Shown piece after piece: positions 39,796 through 50,247 of a DNA stretch of 64,000 nt. Below the pieces are notes generated by a model that was not told the DNA's origin, made no database searches, and saw only the letters and a list, made by a program, of their open reading frames with translations. Within the stretch, counting starts at the first letter, position 1. Each line of letters opens with the position of its first letter. Position numbers and translations under genes: made by a program. This DNA comes from Apostichopus japonicus (taxonomy: Eukaryota > Echinodermata > Holothuroidea > Aspidochirotida > Stichopodidae). Where the stretch lies: positions 21,975,713-22,039,712 of the forward strand of contig NC_092574.1 of the NCBI RefSeq assembly GCF_037975245.1. The letters run 5' to 3'.

Positions 39796-40544
39796 CTGCT
39801 CTTGTAACCTTTGACAGTGATCTCCCACTGTGATTGGTTACTTCTGGTTAAGATGAGATATGGCTTGCATATAATTATGACTCCATTAACAAGTCAGTAA
39901 GTGATTTTCAATGTCAACACTTCACAATTCTACCCTGAATATGTGAAAAGCAGAATAAAGAGAACGTTAAAGGTTTCGTATCCTTGTGGCAATGGGAAGA
40001 AAAAATCACTGATTTCCAAATGTACAGCTTCCAGACATAACTTTAAATAAGGATATATATATATCTGTTAAATGAAGCAGGATGTTTTTCTTAGAAGTGT
40101 GGGTGAGTTGTTGAACACATAGATTTCTATCAATGTAAACTTAAAGGATGACTCTGAGCAGAATTTTAGTCTTGATATGTTATAGCTCAAGAAGATTGAG
40201 TGCTGGTAAAGTTTATATCTAGCTATTCACGAATTCAAGATATTTACCTTTAAGGCTTAATTGAGGATGACTTGGCTCTTCAGTGCAAGCCTTAATGTTA
40301 ACTAATTGCTGTATAAATTTGAATAATAATGCAAGACAAACATGTTCTAATTAACTTGATGGAAACAACAGGGCATACTTGGAGAATACTCAATACCATT
40401 TGTCCTTGACAATTTTGTAACACAGTGTAAAAATGCCATTTGAGGCATCTGAGGAACTCACCTTATGGTCTGTGTGTTAGACTAAAGTGTATTGTCCAGT
40501 GGCTTGTAATCGTTGATGAACCTCAGCTGCTAAATTGATTTTTT

Positions 40545-40870
40545 TCTCAGAACTGACAAAGTAATCTAGAAGTTATATACAACCTGGACTGATATAACAG
40601 TGGATTTAATCAAAATCATCCTTTAGATATCATTGGGATTGTGTCTTCATTAAAGCTTCCATGTACAGTATTGTTACAAAAAAAGTGATCTATATTGCTG
40701 AACTGAGAAAGTAATGTAGAAGTAACACAACCTGGACTGGTATAACAGTGGTTTTAATCAAATTCAAGTTTATGCCTAAAAGTCATCCTTTAGATATAGC
40801 TGGGATTGTGTCTCCTTTAAAGCATCTACAGTATTGTTACAATTAAGTGATCTATATTGCTACATCATTT
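40545..40870 (+). repeat. Tandem duplication, ~165-bp unit, two copies
   Basis: Two copies share CAACCTGGACTG, ATAACAGTGG, CATCCTTTAGATAT, GGGATTGTGTCT, AGTATTGTTACA and GTGATCTATATTGCT in the same order. The second copy has a small insertion after AATCAAATTC. No coding potential is seen. Confidence 0.85.
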
Positions 40871-42059
40871 GAATCAGATGTAATATTTATGTTATACTTG
40901 AGTTATTTTGAATGATGGCCCTCCAAGTCTGACTTCTCAAGGGTATTTATCTGGAAAACCGACTACGGAACCAAATATGGCACAAATCTCAAAGACAATA
41001 CTCAGTAATATTACATATATTTGGCTGTGACCTTCAGGATAGCTTTGCATTTGTTTTATCAATCTTGAAGTTAATGGCACTATTTCGCTCTTCTTAAATT
41101 AAAAGTGTTCAGAAAATTGCAGCTGGGAAATGGAAGGAGAACATGAAACCTATGATGACTTTAAGCTTGGTGTATTTAAGTAATGGTATTTGACTTTGTT
41201 CACTTTCGTATAATATCCTTGCTACAGGTCTGTTTCAATGTTCCCTCACTTTTAACTGTTATGAGAAATTTGTGAACTTCTTTCACCTGTTTTGTTTGAG
41301 ACTTTACTATAACCAGTGGAACAAGGTTTAAACATAGTTAAATACAATGCCAAATAATAATTAAGAGTGAGGGTTGTGGTGGTGCCTTAACTTGTTTGTG
41401 TGTTCATGAACTACTTAATTATAAATGTTCATAACAATTAGGAGTGGGATGGTGGTGGGGGGAGGGTGGGTGGGGGAGAGGGGATTAGGCAAATTACAGG
41501 ACACTCATCATTTTTAACTCTGTACCCTCTATCATGTTGAATGTGGTCTACTGCCCTCTGTCTCACCCTATCAACCAAAATTACTTAACATGCTTACACA
41601 GGATTGTCAATTCATCAAAATTTCACATTTTGAACGGCTTATGAATCTATTTGCAGTTCTGAGATACTTTGAATGCATTCATGAGACCTTACCCTGATAT
41701 ATTATTATTAAAGGTAGGAATTTTGTTGTTGTTGTATTCAAGAGGGTCTGTTTTTTTTCTTGTTTTTTTCGCAATAATTGCTTATCACAGTTTGCAGGTG
41801 ACATGTAACTTTAGACAAACAATTTGATATCATTGAAACAGCATCTTATTTTCATTGTACCAGGCCAAAGAAAAGGCAAAGGAAAAAGAAAAGAAAAGGA
41901 GATTAGTAAAATCGAAAGTAAATATTAAGTTATCTCAATATGTACAGTTGTCGTTTACTTATTACTATGGCTGAACTCTTTCGGACTTGTATCCAAACAT
42001 CAAACCTTATCCTCTCAACACTATGTGTTTAATACTATATGACTATGATATTGATCATT

Positions 42060-42160
42060 TCCTCCTCACTCCCTCTCCCTACTCCCCCACCCCACCCTTC
42101 CCCCTCCCTAACCCCCTCCCCACTCCCATTCCCACTCCCTCTCCCACTCCCTTTCCCCAC
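42060..42160 (+). repeat. Polypyrimidine tract (C-rich)
   Basis: About 100 bases of nearly pure C/T with repeated CTCCC motifs. The plus-strand frame at 41987-42220 is a proline/threonine-rich artefact of it. The tract could form i-motif or triplex structures. Confidence 0.8.
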
Positions 42161-42509
42161 ATAAAGCAAAATAAAGTATTATCGTTATCACAACAGCTCT
42201 ACCTCAGTGGCTCTAAATAGAGCTTCGTAACTTAACTCATCTTGAGAAGATGATACCTGAGGTAAACTACTGTACAACTTGTTATAGTTTATTATGCTTG
42301 CAGTATTTGTGACTTAATGTATACTGTGAAGTTAAATCATATATTTACTACTGATGGGGCTCCTGTTAGCTGCCTCTATACCCCACTGCACTTTCCTCAT
42401 CAGTCTCCTCCTATACAGGATTGCTAACTCTTACAGAAAATAAATTGTCACTTTTGGCTAATAATTAAATAGTTCTAGAAAAAAAGTAGTAAAATTATAA
42501 GAAAAAGGT

Positions 42510-42860
42510 TAGGAACTGTCGATACTGTCAGTATGAGTGGTTTGAAGCATGATATAACATGACAGTATAGAGTGATATAAGCATTAAAATCATATAACTA
42601 TTAGGAACTGTTCACACTGGCAGTAGGAATCCTTTGAAGCAAGATATAAGAGACAGTATAGAGTGGTATTAAGCATTAGAATCAGTTAAAGATTAGGAAG
42701 TGTTCTTACTGTCAGTACAAGTGCTTTGAAGCATGATGTGATATGACAGTATCCAGTGGTATAAGCATTAGAATCAGATAAAATGTTAGAAACTGTTCAT
42801 ACTGTTACAGTAGTAATCCTTTGAAGCATGATATAATAGGACAGATTATAGTGGTATAGT
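42510..42860 (-). repeat. 92-bp minisatellite array, four copies, reverse orientation
   Basis: The complement of the 36.2-kb unit recurs, with the landmark TTTGAAGCAWG at spacings of 92, 92 and 95 bp (G of GCA at 42547, 42639, 42731 and 42826). Each unit carries GGAACTGTTC-type, GACAGTAT and AAGCATTA(G/A)AATCA segments that are the reverse complement of segments in the first array. The strand is given relative to the 36.2-kb array. Confidence 0.87.
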
Positions 42861-42869
42861 ATTAGCACT

Positions 42870-43820
42870 GGACCGTTTCTAATTTCAGATATTTTGGTTA
42901 CACTTTGGCCTACCAAGTGTCCCAGCCCCTTTAATCATGTGTACAATTGCATGAATTCCTTTGCTGTATGATGAAAATTCAAGTGACATGAATGCTTGCT
43001 GAAAACAACTGGAAAACAAGTGATTTTTGGCAAACTTTAATTTCACTTTGAGTGGACAACAAGAGAGTATAGAGTATACTACACATTGTAGTCAGGAGTT
43101 TGGCTATCCCAGGATCTTAGCATTCTCCATTATCACTAACATACATTTATGTTAGACAACTTTTTTTTTTTTTGGCAGACATGAAATCCACCCCAAGCAC
43201 TGTTGCAATATTGTGATGTGCAGTCCGAAGTTCTTGCTTATTTGTGAAATGTGGACAATGTAACTTAATCAAACCCAACATATTAACTAGGGCACTTCAA
43301 TGGAACCGCAATTTTGACTCATGTTTTTTAAACCTCTCGATTGTTTCCTCGGTCTAGAAATTTTGACGCTTGGTTGGAAACTGTACCTCTTTGGTGTCCT
43401 GGTAACTTGATAAAATGTGTAATAAAATTGATAAGATTGGTAAATTGCATCATTTTCACCAGTGTGGTCCTGTACTCTCTGTCGAAGTTAACATATTCAA
43501 AGAGGGAAACGATTGCATTGAAAATCAATAGAAAGGCATTAAAAACATTGGTTGTGTGATTAAACTTGATGGTAACACTCAGTTAGCAATGAAGCAAAAA
43601 GAAGGTTAAAAAAAAAGAAGATAAATAAGTCTTACATATAGTGAATATCAAGTTATTATATACAATTGCTTCATAATGAAAGTTGCAACAAGAGCCAAGT
43701 ATTGGAGAATATAACGGTATAATTTATTTGTTATCGCATCCCAAAGTGCTATGCAAAATGGTCCACTTGCTATACGAGTTCAAAGATGTATAGCAGTTTT
43801 GTATACATTGTCTATATAGA
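42870..43820 (+). other. Intron-like DNA, no gene seen
   Basis: No exon is supported. The frames on both strands at 43328-43559 overlap each other and have no motif. Confidence 0.45.
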
Positions 43821-43960
43821 TATACACACACATATGTAATAGAAATTGTAATGAGTTGGAAAATCCAGAACAGTGAAAACCTTCCAGCCTCAACCGGGAT
43901 TCGAACCCAGGCCTCCTGCCTTATATGTGGACACCCTAACCACTAGGATATGTCCAGAGG
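43820..43960 (-). mobile_element. tRNA-derived SINE (tRNA-like head), minus strand
   Basis: On the minus strand, box A-like TAGTGGTTAGGGTG (43932-43945) and a perfect box B GGTTCGAATCC (43897-43907) are correctly ordered and spaced for a pol III promoter. The presumed acceptor-stem ends do not pair and the anticodon arm is not canonical, so it is not a functional tRNA gene. The following segment, GGCTGGAAGGTTTTCACTG, continues as a SINE-like body and ends in a microsatellite near 43820. The plus-strand frame at 43873-44151 starts inside it by chance. Confidence 0.78.
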
Positions 43961-44175
43961 TACAGTATAAGGAAGGATGTCAATCCACCGTAAGCATTAT
44001 CCACCTACAGTGTAGAACAATGCTAGTCCTGTTTTGGGACACATTTTACCTTTCTCTCGAGATACTCATGATGCTAACCAACTCAAAATCATTTATGAAT
44101 TTAAACCTGAGGCCGGATCTCACAAGATATACTTTGAATAGAGTCTGTTGAATGAAATGGAAGTTAGCGACCGTG

Positions 44176-44183
44176 GTAAATGA

Positions 44184-44222
<39 letters not shown>

Positions 44223-44235
44223 CATATATATACAG
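44176..44235 (+). repeat. (AT)n microsatellite
   Basis: A long alternating AT tract, interrupted by a few G and C bases on the right side. It is a likely site of length polymorphism and can extrude as a cruciform. Confidence 0.92.
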
Positions 44236-44745
44236 TGACAGATAGCATAATATAGACATCACTCAATTATCCTTAATTGGATTAACCCATTTCATTTGTC
44301 TGAGTGAAATGTCAAACAAAGTGACATTTGGAGGTTTAAGGATCTTGGTGATATTAACTGACAAGAGTTGTGAGGGTTAAATATGTTTTTCTTTGACCAA
44401 GTTGATGCTAAAAAAAAAAAAAAAATCCAATGTCATTTGTTAATTAGTCATGAACATGCATATCAAGCGCGTTAGTAGTATTTATCTAGCATTCAGATTT
44501 GTTTGTTGTTAATACTAGCCTTTACAGAATAAATAATAAATTAAAACTATCGATAGTACTGCACTGTAACACACTGTGAATATGGCACAATATTTGGGGC
44601 CAAGATGTCTATATGTAGTGTTTGTCTGTTGATGAAATTCAGCAGCTAAATATGCATATAAATGCCTTGTTCTAAGCTATATTGCTTAAGTTGATATCTA
44701 AACATGTAATTTCATAGTTTGTATGATATTTCTCTTTCTTTTCAG

Positions 44746-44892
44746 ATACTTTAATACTACCATGATTTAGCAGGATCCGTCATGTCGCTAGCTAGTCGGA
44801 CAGGTGTCCTATTCGGACACATCACAAATGGGAATACATATGCTGCCAAGGAAATACTACGCAAGATACACAATGTGGACATACAGGATGAG
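44746..44892 (+). CDS. First coding exon of a likely ankyrin-repeat protein (KIDINS220-like?)
   Basis: The exon begins after a strong acceptor (a T/C-rich stretch ending TTTTCAG at 44745) and ends at GAG|GTAAGA (44892/44893). Coding starts at the ATG at 44782 after a 36-base leader that contains a two-codon upstream frame (ATG at 44762). It encodes 37 residues and ends in phase 0. The peptide contains HITNGNTYAAKEILRK and then NVDIQDE; the pattern of a short helix pair followed by xVDxxDE is how many ankyrin-repeat proteins lead into a first G-x-TPL repeat. Length, spacing and the final Glu resemble the N-terminus of KIDINS220/ARMS, a membrane scaffold for receptor and kinase signalling, as I remember it. 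The remaining exons are not in view. Seen: splice sites, frame, phase. Inferred: ankyrin family (moderate) and KIDINS220 orthology (low). The open frame continues past the donor to 45279 only because it runs through dispersed repeats. Confidence 0.6.
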
Positions 44893-44940
44893 GTAAGAAT
44901 TAATCTGCTTGTCTTGTTTAAATTAAGAGAGACTGGGCTA

Positions 44941-45035
44941 TTTACTTCGCTCCTCGCTTACCTGTCTCCCCACAACCTTAGCACCCTCGTTCAACCGTGC
45001 CTAGAATGTCCTGGTAACATTTTTGACACTGTGTT
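44941..45035 (+). repeat. Dispersed ~90-bp repeat, copy 1
   Basis: Contains TTTACTTCGCTCCT, TTACCTGTCTCCCCACAACC, TTAGCACCCTCGTTCAACC and GTGCCTAGAATGTCCTGGTA. It begins 48 bases after the coding-exon donor. Similar units lie at 45.19 and 47.0 kb. Confidence 0.75.
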
Positions 45036-45189
45036 TAAAGCAACAAGGCTATTTAGACCAGCCTGTTTGGTGAATATGATTACATATAGCAGACAAATGG
45101 ACTGGTCAAGGCTTGGCCATATCCCAACCATGTTGTGCATGATGTTACATACTGTAATCATGTGTATGGCAAGCTACTACTGTGGTAAT

Positions 45190-45290
45190 TTACAATTGAC
45201 TTCGTTCTTGGTCTACCTGTCTCCCTACAACCTTAGCACCCTCATTCGACCGTGCCTAGAATGTCCTGGTAACCTTTAAACACTATGCGC
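45190..45290 (+). repeat. Dispersed ~90-bp repeat, copy 2
   Basis: Same order of motifs as copy 1 (CTACCTGTCTCCCTACAACC, CGTGCCTAGAATGTCCTGGT), followed by TTTAAACACT. It ends in a GC-richer segment containing CCGGCTCCACCGGTC at about 45301. Confidence 0.75.
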
Positions 45291-45299
45291 CCTCTATGA

Positions 45300-47000
45300 C
45301 CGGCTCCACCGGTCACCACCCTTCCTACTCATTCTACCATCCACAGTGTCTGGATCGTTTTAGTTTCGTTAGTTTTGGACTTTTCACATTTGATTTAACT
45401 GTACAAGCAACCAGCTACATCAGTGATAAAGTATGCCTACAGACAGATAGTACCTTCAAATAGTTAAAGTGTATCATGTAGTTCTTCAAAATCCTAAGTA
45501 AGAATTTTGAAAAGTTTAACACAACTTTAATTACACAAGTACGATTTTCTCTTTATGTGCTAAAAATGATTCCATCCTGGTAGGGCCTCTGGAAATTAGA
45601 GCCCGCATCGGTTACAACGTTGAAATGGAAGCAGTTTAATAATGAACCGCTAAAATGACAGTTTTTGATTGATGCCATTTTATAAAAGTGCACAGAAGGT
45701 TTTGGAAGGAAATATAATAGTAGTATATATGGTATGTATACTCAAGGTGTATGTCTGGATTGTATTCATGAAACAATTTATACAGAACATTATTATTTAT
45801 GTTTTTATTTTGAAGAAAGCAAGATATAAGACTGTGTATATTTGCCCATGTGATGGGAATTTTCCCTTCTCCCACTCATAAATAACATAAATAATACAGT
45901 TGGAAGTGAGATATGGCACAGTGCACTTCGGTAAGATTGACCAAACTAATCAACCAAAGTAATCATGCTTATTAGAGGAATACATCATCGCTTCAGATGC
46001 AAGCTTCCGTATTTTGATATTTCCAGGCATATTGCCGAACATAACATCATACAATGTACTGTGCAGTTGCAGTTGCAGTATAAACAGATCTTGGTTTAAT
46101 TATATTAAACCCAATGTATTTTTCACCTGGTGGGTGATGGGTCCAAGAAATCAGTTTGATGTAAAACAAGAATTACTTAACTTTTTATTTTGTTTTGCAG
46201 GAGGTTTTATATATTTTAAATTAGCTGGTTCTAGAAATGTTTGTAAATCTTTTTCACAGAGATCTGCAGTTCTGTCCCTGGTAACCCTCATGTTATTGCC
46301 ATGCTCAATTAATCAGCACCAAATTAAAAAATGATACAAGATGATGGTTGTTTGAAGCAAAATTTAGGCAGAATTGTTTTAATAAATCCATCCCAGTTTA
46401 ACCCTACAGCAGCAAACCCCAGATTCACAAAGGTGTAAAATTTAAGAATTTAGACCTTTTAAAATTTTTTTTAATATATAGAATTTTTAGATATGGTACT
46501 AAAAGCAATATTTACCTTCTTAATGACATCTGGCCATTCCTGGTCCAATGACCACAAAGTACAGCATCGGTCACTATATCCGAGATTTAGCTGACCTTGC
46601 AAGTCCAGTAGCAGTTGATGCTACACTGTACTTAATTGACAACTTTTCTAATCATGTGGTTAACTGTGCATGTATACAGAGCCCTCTTGCAATAAATCAA
46701 TAACAGTCACGGACAACGAACTTAATTCCCAGTTTCAATTGCTAAATTTTGTAATATTTAGGTAACTTTGAGTTTCGTTTGCATTCATTAACTAATTTCG
46801 AATTTACTTTAACCATCGTATCAAGATACTTAAATCCATCTAGGTAAGAAATCCTTTCCTTGTGCACTTGTTGAGGTGTTAAATACTGGTTGATCTCTAT
46901 TTTGTGTTAATCTGTGCTTTAGTCCACACTTGTTTTATTTTCATTCCTTGATCTACTGTACTTCATAAATCCAATTCTAGAATATTTCATGGTTCCACTT
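45300..47000 (+). other. Intron-like DNA, no gene seen
   Basis: No further ankyrin exon was found. A CAG acceptor-like site at 46200 is followed by an early stop in the frame it would need. Confidence 0.45.
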
Positions 47001-47002
47001 AT

Positions 47003-47095
47003 ATTTACTTCGCTCCTGGCTTATGTGTCCCACCACAACCTAGCACTCTGGCTTTAATGTGCATAGAATGATCTGGTAACCTTTTAACACTTCCT
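47003..47095 (+). repeat. Dispersed ~90-bp repeat, copy 3
   Basis: A diverged copy with TTTACTTCGCTCCTGGCTTA, CCCACCACAACC, TAGCACTCTGG and GCATAGAATGATCTGGTAAC. A weaker relative may begin near 52374. Confidence 0.65.
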
Positions 47096-47766
47096 ACCTA
47101 TGTTATTGGTTTACTGTCTTTATAAGGACCTTTTTTTAGTATCTTATTATTTTCTTAACTTACTTATTCTGGAATATTCTTGATTTCAACAAGGTATGAC
47201 TTGAATTTTTTTCCAATGAAAGAACTATGATCATCTCAATAGGCTTCATTATATTATGTTTAAAGCTTTTGTGAGAGATAAAATCCACACTTTGGGTAGT
47301 AATTTAAATATTTGCCATCTTGTTATGCAATATTTACTATTGATCTGATCAGATAAACAATTCCCAGTTCATATTCTGTTTCACTAGCCTTAGCCTTCAC
47401 ATTGCAGACGTAACTTGCTTCCCTATATTTATTGTTCAATAAAGCATGTTTCCCTATGTTCATTGTTCCTTACTTTCTTGTATTTTAAAACCTCCTTCTT
47501 TGGTATTAGGTATGTACTGTTCTCGGACAAATTCTACCTAGCTTCTCTTAACTTCACTTTTCTAGTAATACACAAGCAAAAATAAAAATGTAAGGGGGGG
47601 GGGGGACAAAAAAGGAGAGAAAACCAGAACAAAATGACAGGAATGATGGTATGCTTCAGTTGATCGCAGAATATCTGTGCTAGAAAAATTTGAAGTACCG
47701 ATGCATCTTGCACACTGAGAGGTACAATATCAGTTCATAAAATTGTTTGCATTTTCACAGGTTTTT

Positions 47767-47826
47767 CATGGGTTGAGAATTTGAACATTGCACATATGCA
47801 TGCTATGTTCAAATTCCCAACCCATG
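47767..47826. repeat. Near-perfect 22-bp-arm hairpin
   Basis: The 22-base left arm, 47767-47788, starts CATGGGTTG and ends TTTGAACAT. The right arm, 47805-47826, is its complement with a single mismatch, and the loop is 16 bases. The size resembles a short miRNA-type foldback, although the stem does not extend beyond the arms as most pri-miRNA stems do. It may also be a relic of a foldback element. It lies at the low-coordinate edge of the long minus-strand frame 47766-48272. Confidence 0.8.
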
Positions 47827-48014
47827 CTCTGGTTGTAAATCAGAACTTTACAAGAGTAATTAAGCTCTTTTGCTGTCATATTTCTATCAGAATAATATCT
47901 AACAGCTCCCCTTCTATGATAAACAAAACATTTTTTTTTTAAGTCCCATCTTAAATGACTGTATTGATAAGATGTCATGTTAACCCAGTTTATATTTATT
48001 GATGATGTACTTAC

Positions 48015-48059
48015 ACCATTTTTACCATCAGTCTCCCAGCTTAATTTTGCATCTTTTCT
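48015..48059 (-). other. Possible 45-nt minus-strand microexon
   Basis: On the minus strand, a T-rich tract and a TTTTTCAG acceptor precede 45 bases that translate as RKDAKLSWETDGKNG, followed immediately by a consensus donor GTAAGT. The length is a multiple of three. It sits inside a 168-codon minus-strand open frame (47766-48272) whose other parts run through a poly-T tract and the hairpin. The protein is not recognised and no partner exon is visible. Splice sites this good can arise by chance in tens of kilobases. Confidence 0.2.
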
Positions 48060-48539
48060 CTGAAAAATGTTGTTGTTGAAAGGGGAAAAAAAAAAAAAGA
48101 AGCAATCCTCGTTGGGCTTATTAAAGTTTGCTGTATTATCTTGAAAGGCACCTGTTGCATATTGACGTGTGAGTGTATTAGGAGGTCTTTTTGCCCAATC
48201 AATACTTAATATTAACAGAGCTTCATCGAACATATATAGCTCGGTAAGGGAGCCGGGAACGAGGCGTTTCATACTTTGCTTGTACTATTTGTCTTCCTAG
48301 CAGTGTATGTCTCGCTGGAGTTTCATCTAGTTATTAATTTATCTCCGTGGATCATTGTCAAGCATGTTAGTGGCCAGTTGTCTGAATAATAACAAGAATT
48401 TTTTTTTTTCTTTTGGTCTGTGTGTTGGCTTGGAGGCATTAAGGTCTGTAACATGCTGTTTGTATGTGTTATACCTTAAGACCCATTATTAGTTTGTGTT
48501 GAATTAAAGCGTCTTTTTTTTTTTTTTTACTGCGAGATC

Positions 48540-50181
48540 TACATGTACTGGCATGTGCAGTAACTTATTTGTTGCGGAAGAACCACAATTTCAACGTGAG
48601 GTGTGCGGTAGAAATAATGGTACATTGCAGCAGTATATCGTCAGATACAGTCAGGTGATTCTGCATAATCTAATATGAGAGAGGTTTAAAGTGTGTCATT
48701 TGCTTGTGGCGGATGAACTTCAGTGGGAGCCGACAGCAGTGAATGCCTACGTTTGTACCTGGTATGGTGTGGTGTTGTTATTAGATTGAAATATCAAGGG
48801 TAAAAATACACTCTCCAATTTGTTCATTGCCTATTTGCATGATATCGTACAGTAGTTTTCGATTCAGGAAAATCCATCTTTACCATATATGAATGGGCCT
48901 GACAGACTTTACGGTGTTATAATACTGTTTATAAATTAAGTACAGGTAGACGGATTGAAATCTTTGATTGATTTCAGCGAAAAAGGAATTGATATGCTCA
49001 GCTGTGTCTTCCAAGTTTGAAGCATATTGCTGTGTTAACCTGAAAAACTTCTCCTAATAGGATTTGATGTGAAAAAGTTGTTTAACCGTGACAATTGTGA
49101 CTATCAGTGGATTGGAGTGCATAATCTTGTCTCCCAGACTGAGGAGTGAAGATTGTCAATATGTGGAGGGATACGTGACCAATTACGTGCCAGTGAGAAG
49201 TGCTAACTTGCGGATCAAAAAGTCTAGTGACTGGTAAATTGATACTGTGAGTTCATGTGAATGATCTAATCTTCTGAAAAGGAATAACAATATATTATCA
49301 TGTGAAGGATCATGAGCATTATAATGCTATGATTGAAAGTTAGATGTATTTCTGTCTTCCTCGAAACAGTAAGAAAAAAACAAACAACCACAGCCAAACA
49401 ACCACACCAAATAAGCAACGACAAAAGAACACTTCAACAGTGACAAGTAGTTTTTTAAAAAATCACAGAATTTTTAAACTTGGGCAGACAGGTTGGAAGT
49501 TATCTTTCTCCTCAGCTACTTTTCCTTCTTCAAGGATATTTGTAAAATGTGTATAGTTTACAAGATTGATTTCCCGACAATGTCTAGCAAGAGTGAATGC
49601 AGCAAACACAGTGCCTGTGCTTTTAGCCTTGGATTGGAAGATCTATGAATGTTTAATTTTGGTCATGGTTAGAGAACGGTGTCGATGCAATGATCTAAGG
49701 GGAAGCCGAGCTTTGACTAATGATAATTAACTGCGCTCATCCCGAATAGATGATTTATCTTCATATCTTCATTTATTCCAAGACCCCCCAAAAAACAAAA
49801 ATCCCTTCCAACGGTAATGCATATTTTATCGTCTCCTCGATTAGATAGGTTCTCCCACAGCATCGACTACATCTGTTGAACATTTTGGAATTGGACATAA
49901 ATCTACCGGTTCCCAGAACTATTTATTTGACTTGTTACTTGTCACTGCAGCGGCTACAGACGGAGCTACTCTGCCAAATTAACTTTACAGGTCTTGCAGC
50001 AGGTTTGAGCAGACTCTATGACAATCCGCACGTTGTTTAGTTGATCTGCCTCATTGCAATTGTGCATCTAGCAGTGGTGAGGATCAGTTTTGTTTAATTT
50101 CTGTAACATTACATAGACTACCTGTACTATCCTGACTATACAGTACCTGGTTGCAAGTCTGAATTCAGGATATATTTAACC
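48540..50181 (+). promoter_or_regulatory. CpG-retaining zone; candidate alternative promoter and leader
   Basis: This 1.6-kb zone has many more CpG than the DNA on either side and is less AT-biased. It leads directly to the ATG exon at 50182. A TATA-like CTATTTATTTG lies at about 49919, and a CACTGCAG stretch that could be an initiator or an acceptor lies near 49945. One internal stretch (49062-49149) has a coding-like frame after a weak acceptor but ends in a stop. The zone could be a promoter with a long leader exon for a shorter isoform. This is inference from composition and context. Confidence 0.35.
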
Positions 50182-50247
50182 ATGAGTGGACAATACCTGA
50201 ATCATGTTAGAACTGGGGGGTGGAGACTTCCAGAAAAAGTGACCGAA
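50182..50247 (+). CDS. Candidate alternative first coding exon, 22 codons
   Basis: ATG at 50182 opens 22 codons (starting MSGQYLNHV and ending LPEKVTE) to a consensus donor, GAA|GTAAGT, at 50247/50248. The donor phase is 0, the same as the ankyrin-type exon at 44.8 kb, and both end in Glu, so either could be spliced to the same next exon. The frame is open upstream to a TAA about 80 bases before the ATG, so it could instead be an internal exon with an acceptor near 50150 (TATACAG). No domain is recognisable in so short a peptide. It may also start an unrelated gene. Confidence 0.4.

Noticed and set aside
43885-43957. Functional tRNA gene
   Set aside because: Boxes A and B are present, but the acceptor-stem ends do not pair and the anticodon arm is not canonical; a SINE body follows.
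44893-45279. Extension of the ankyrin-type frame past 44892
   Set aside because: A consensus donor ends the exon at 44892, and the extension consists largely of two copies of a dispersed repeat.
47766-48272. 168-codon minus-strand frame as a single gene
   Set aside because: It runs through a poly-T tract (a run of Phe) and one arm of a hairpin, and has no recognisable domain. Only the internal 45-nt splice-flanked part is kept as a weak candidate.
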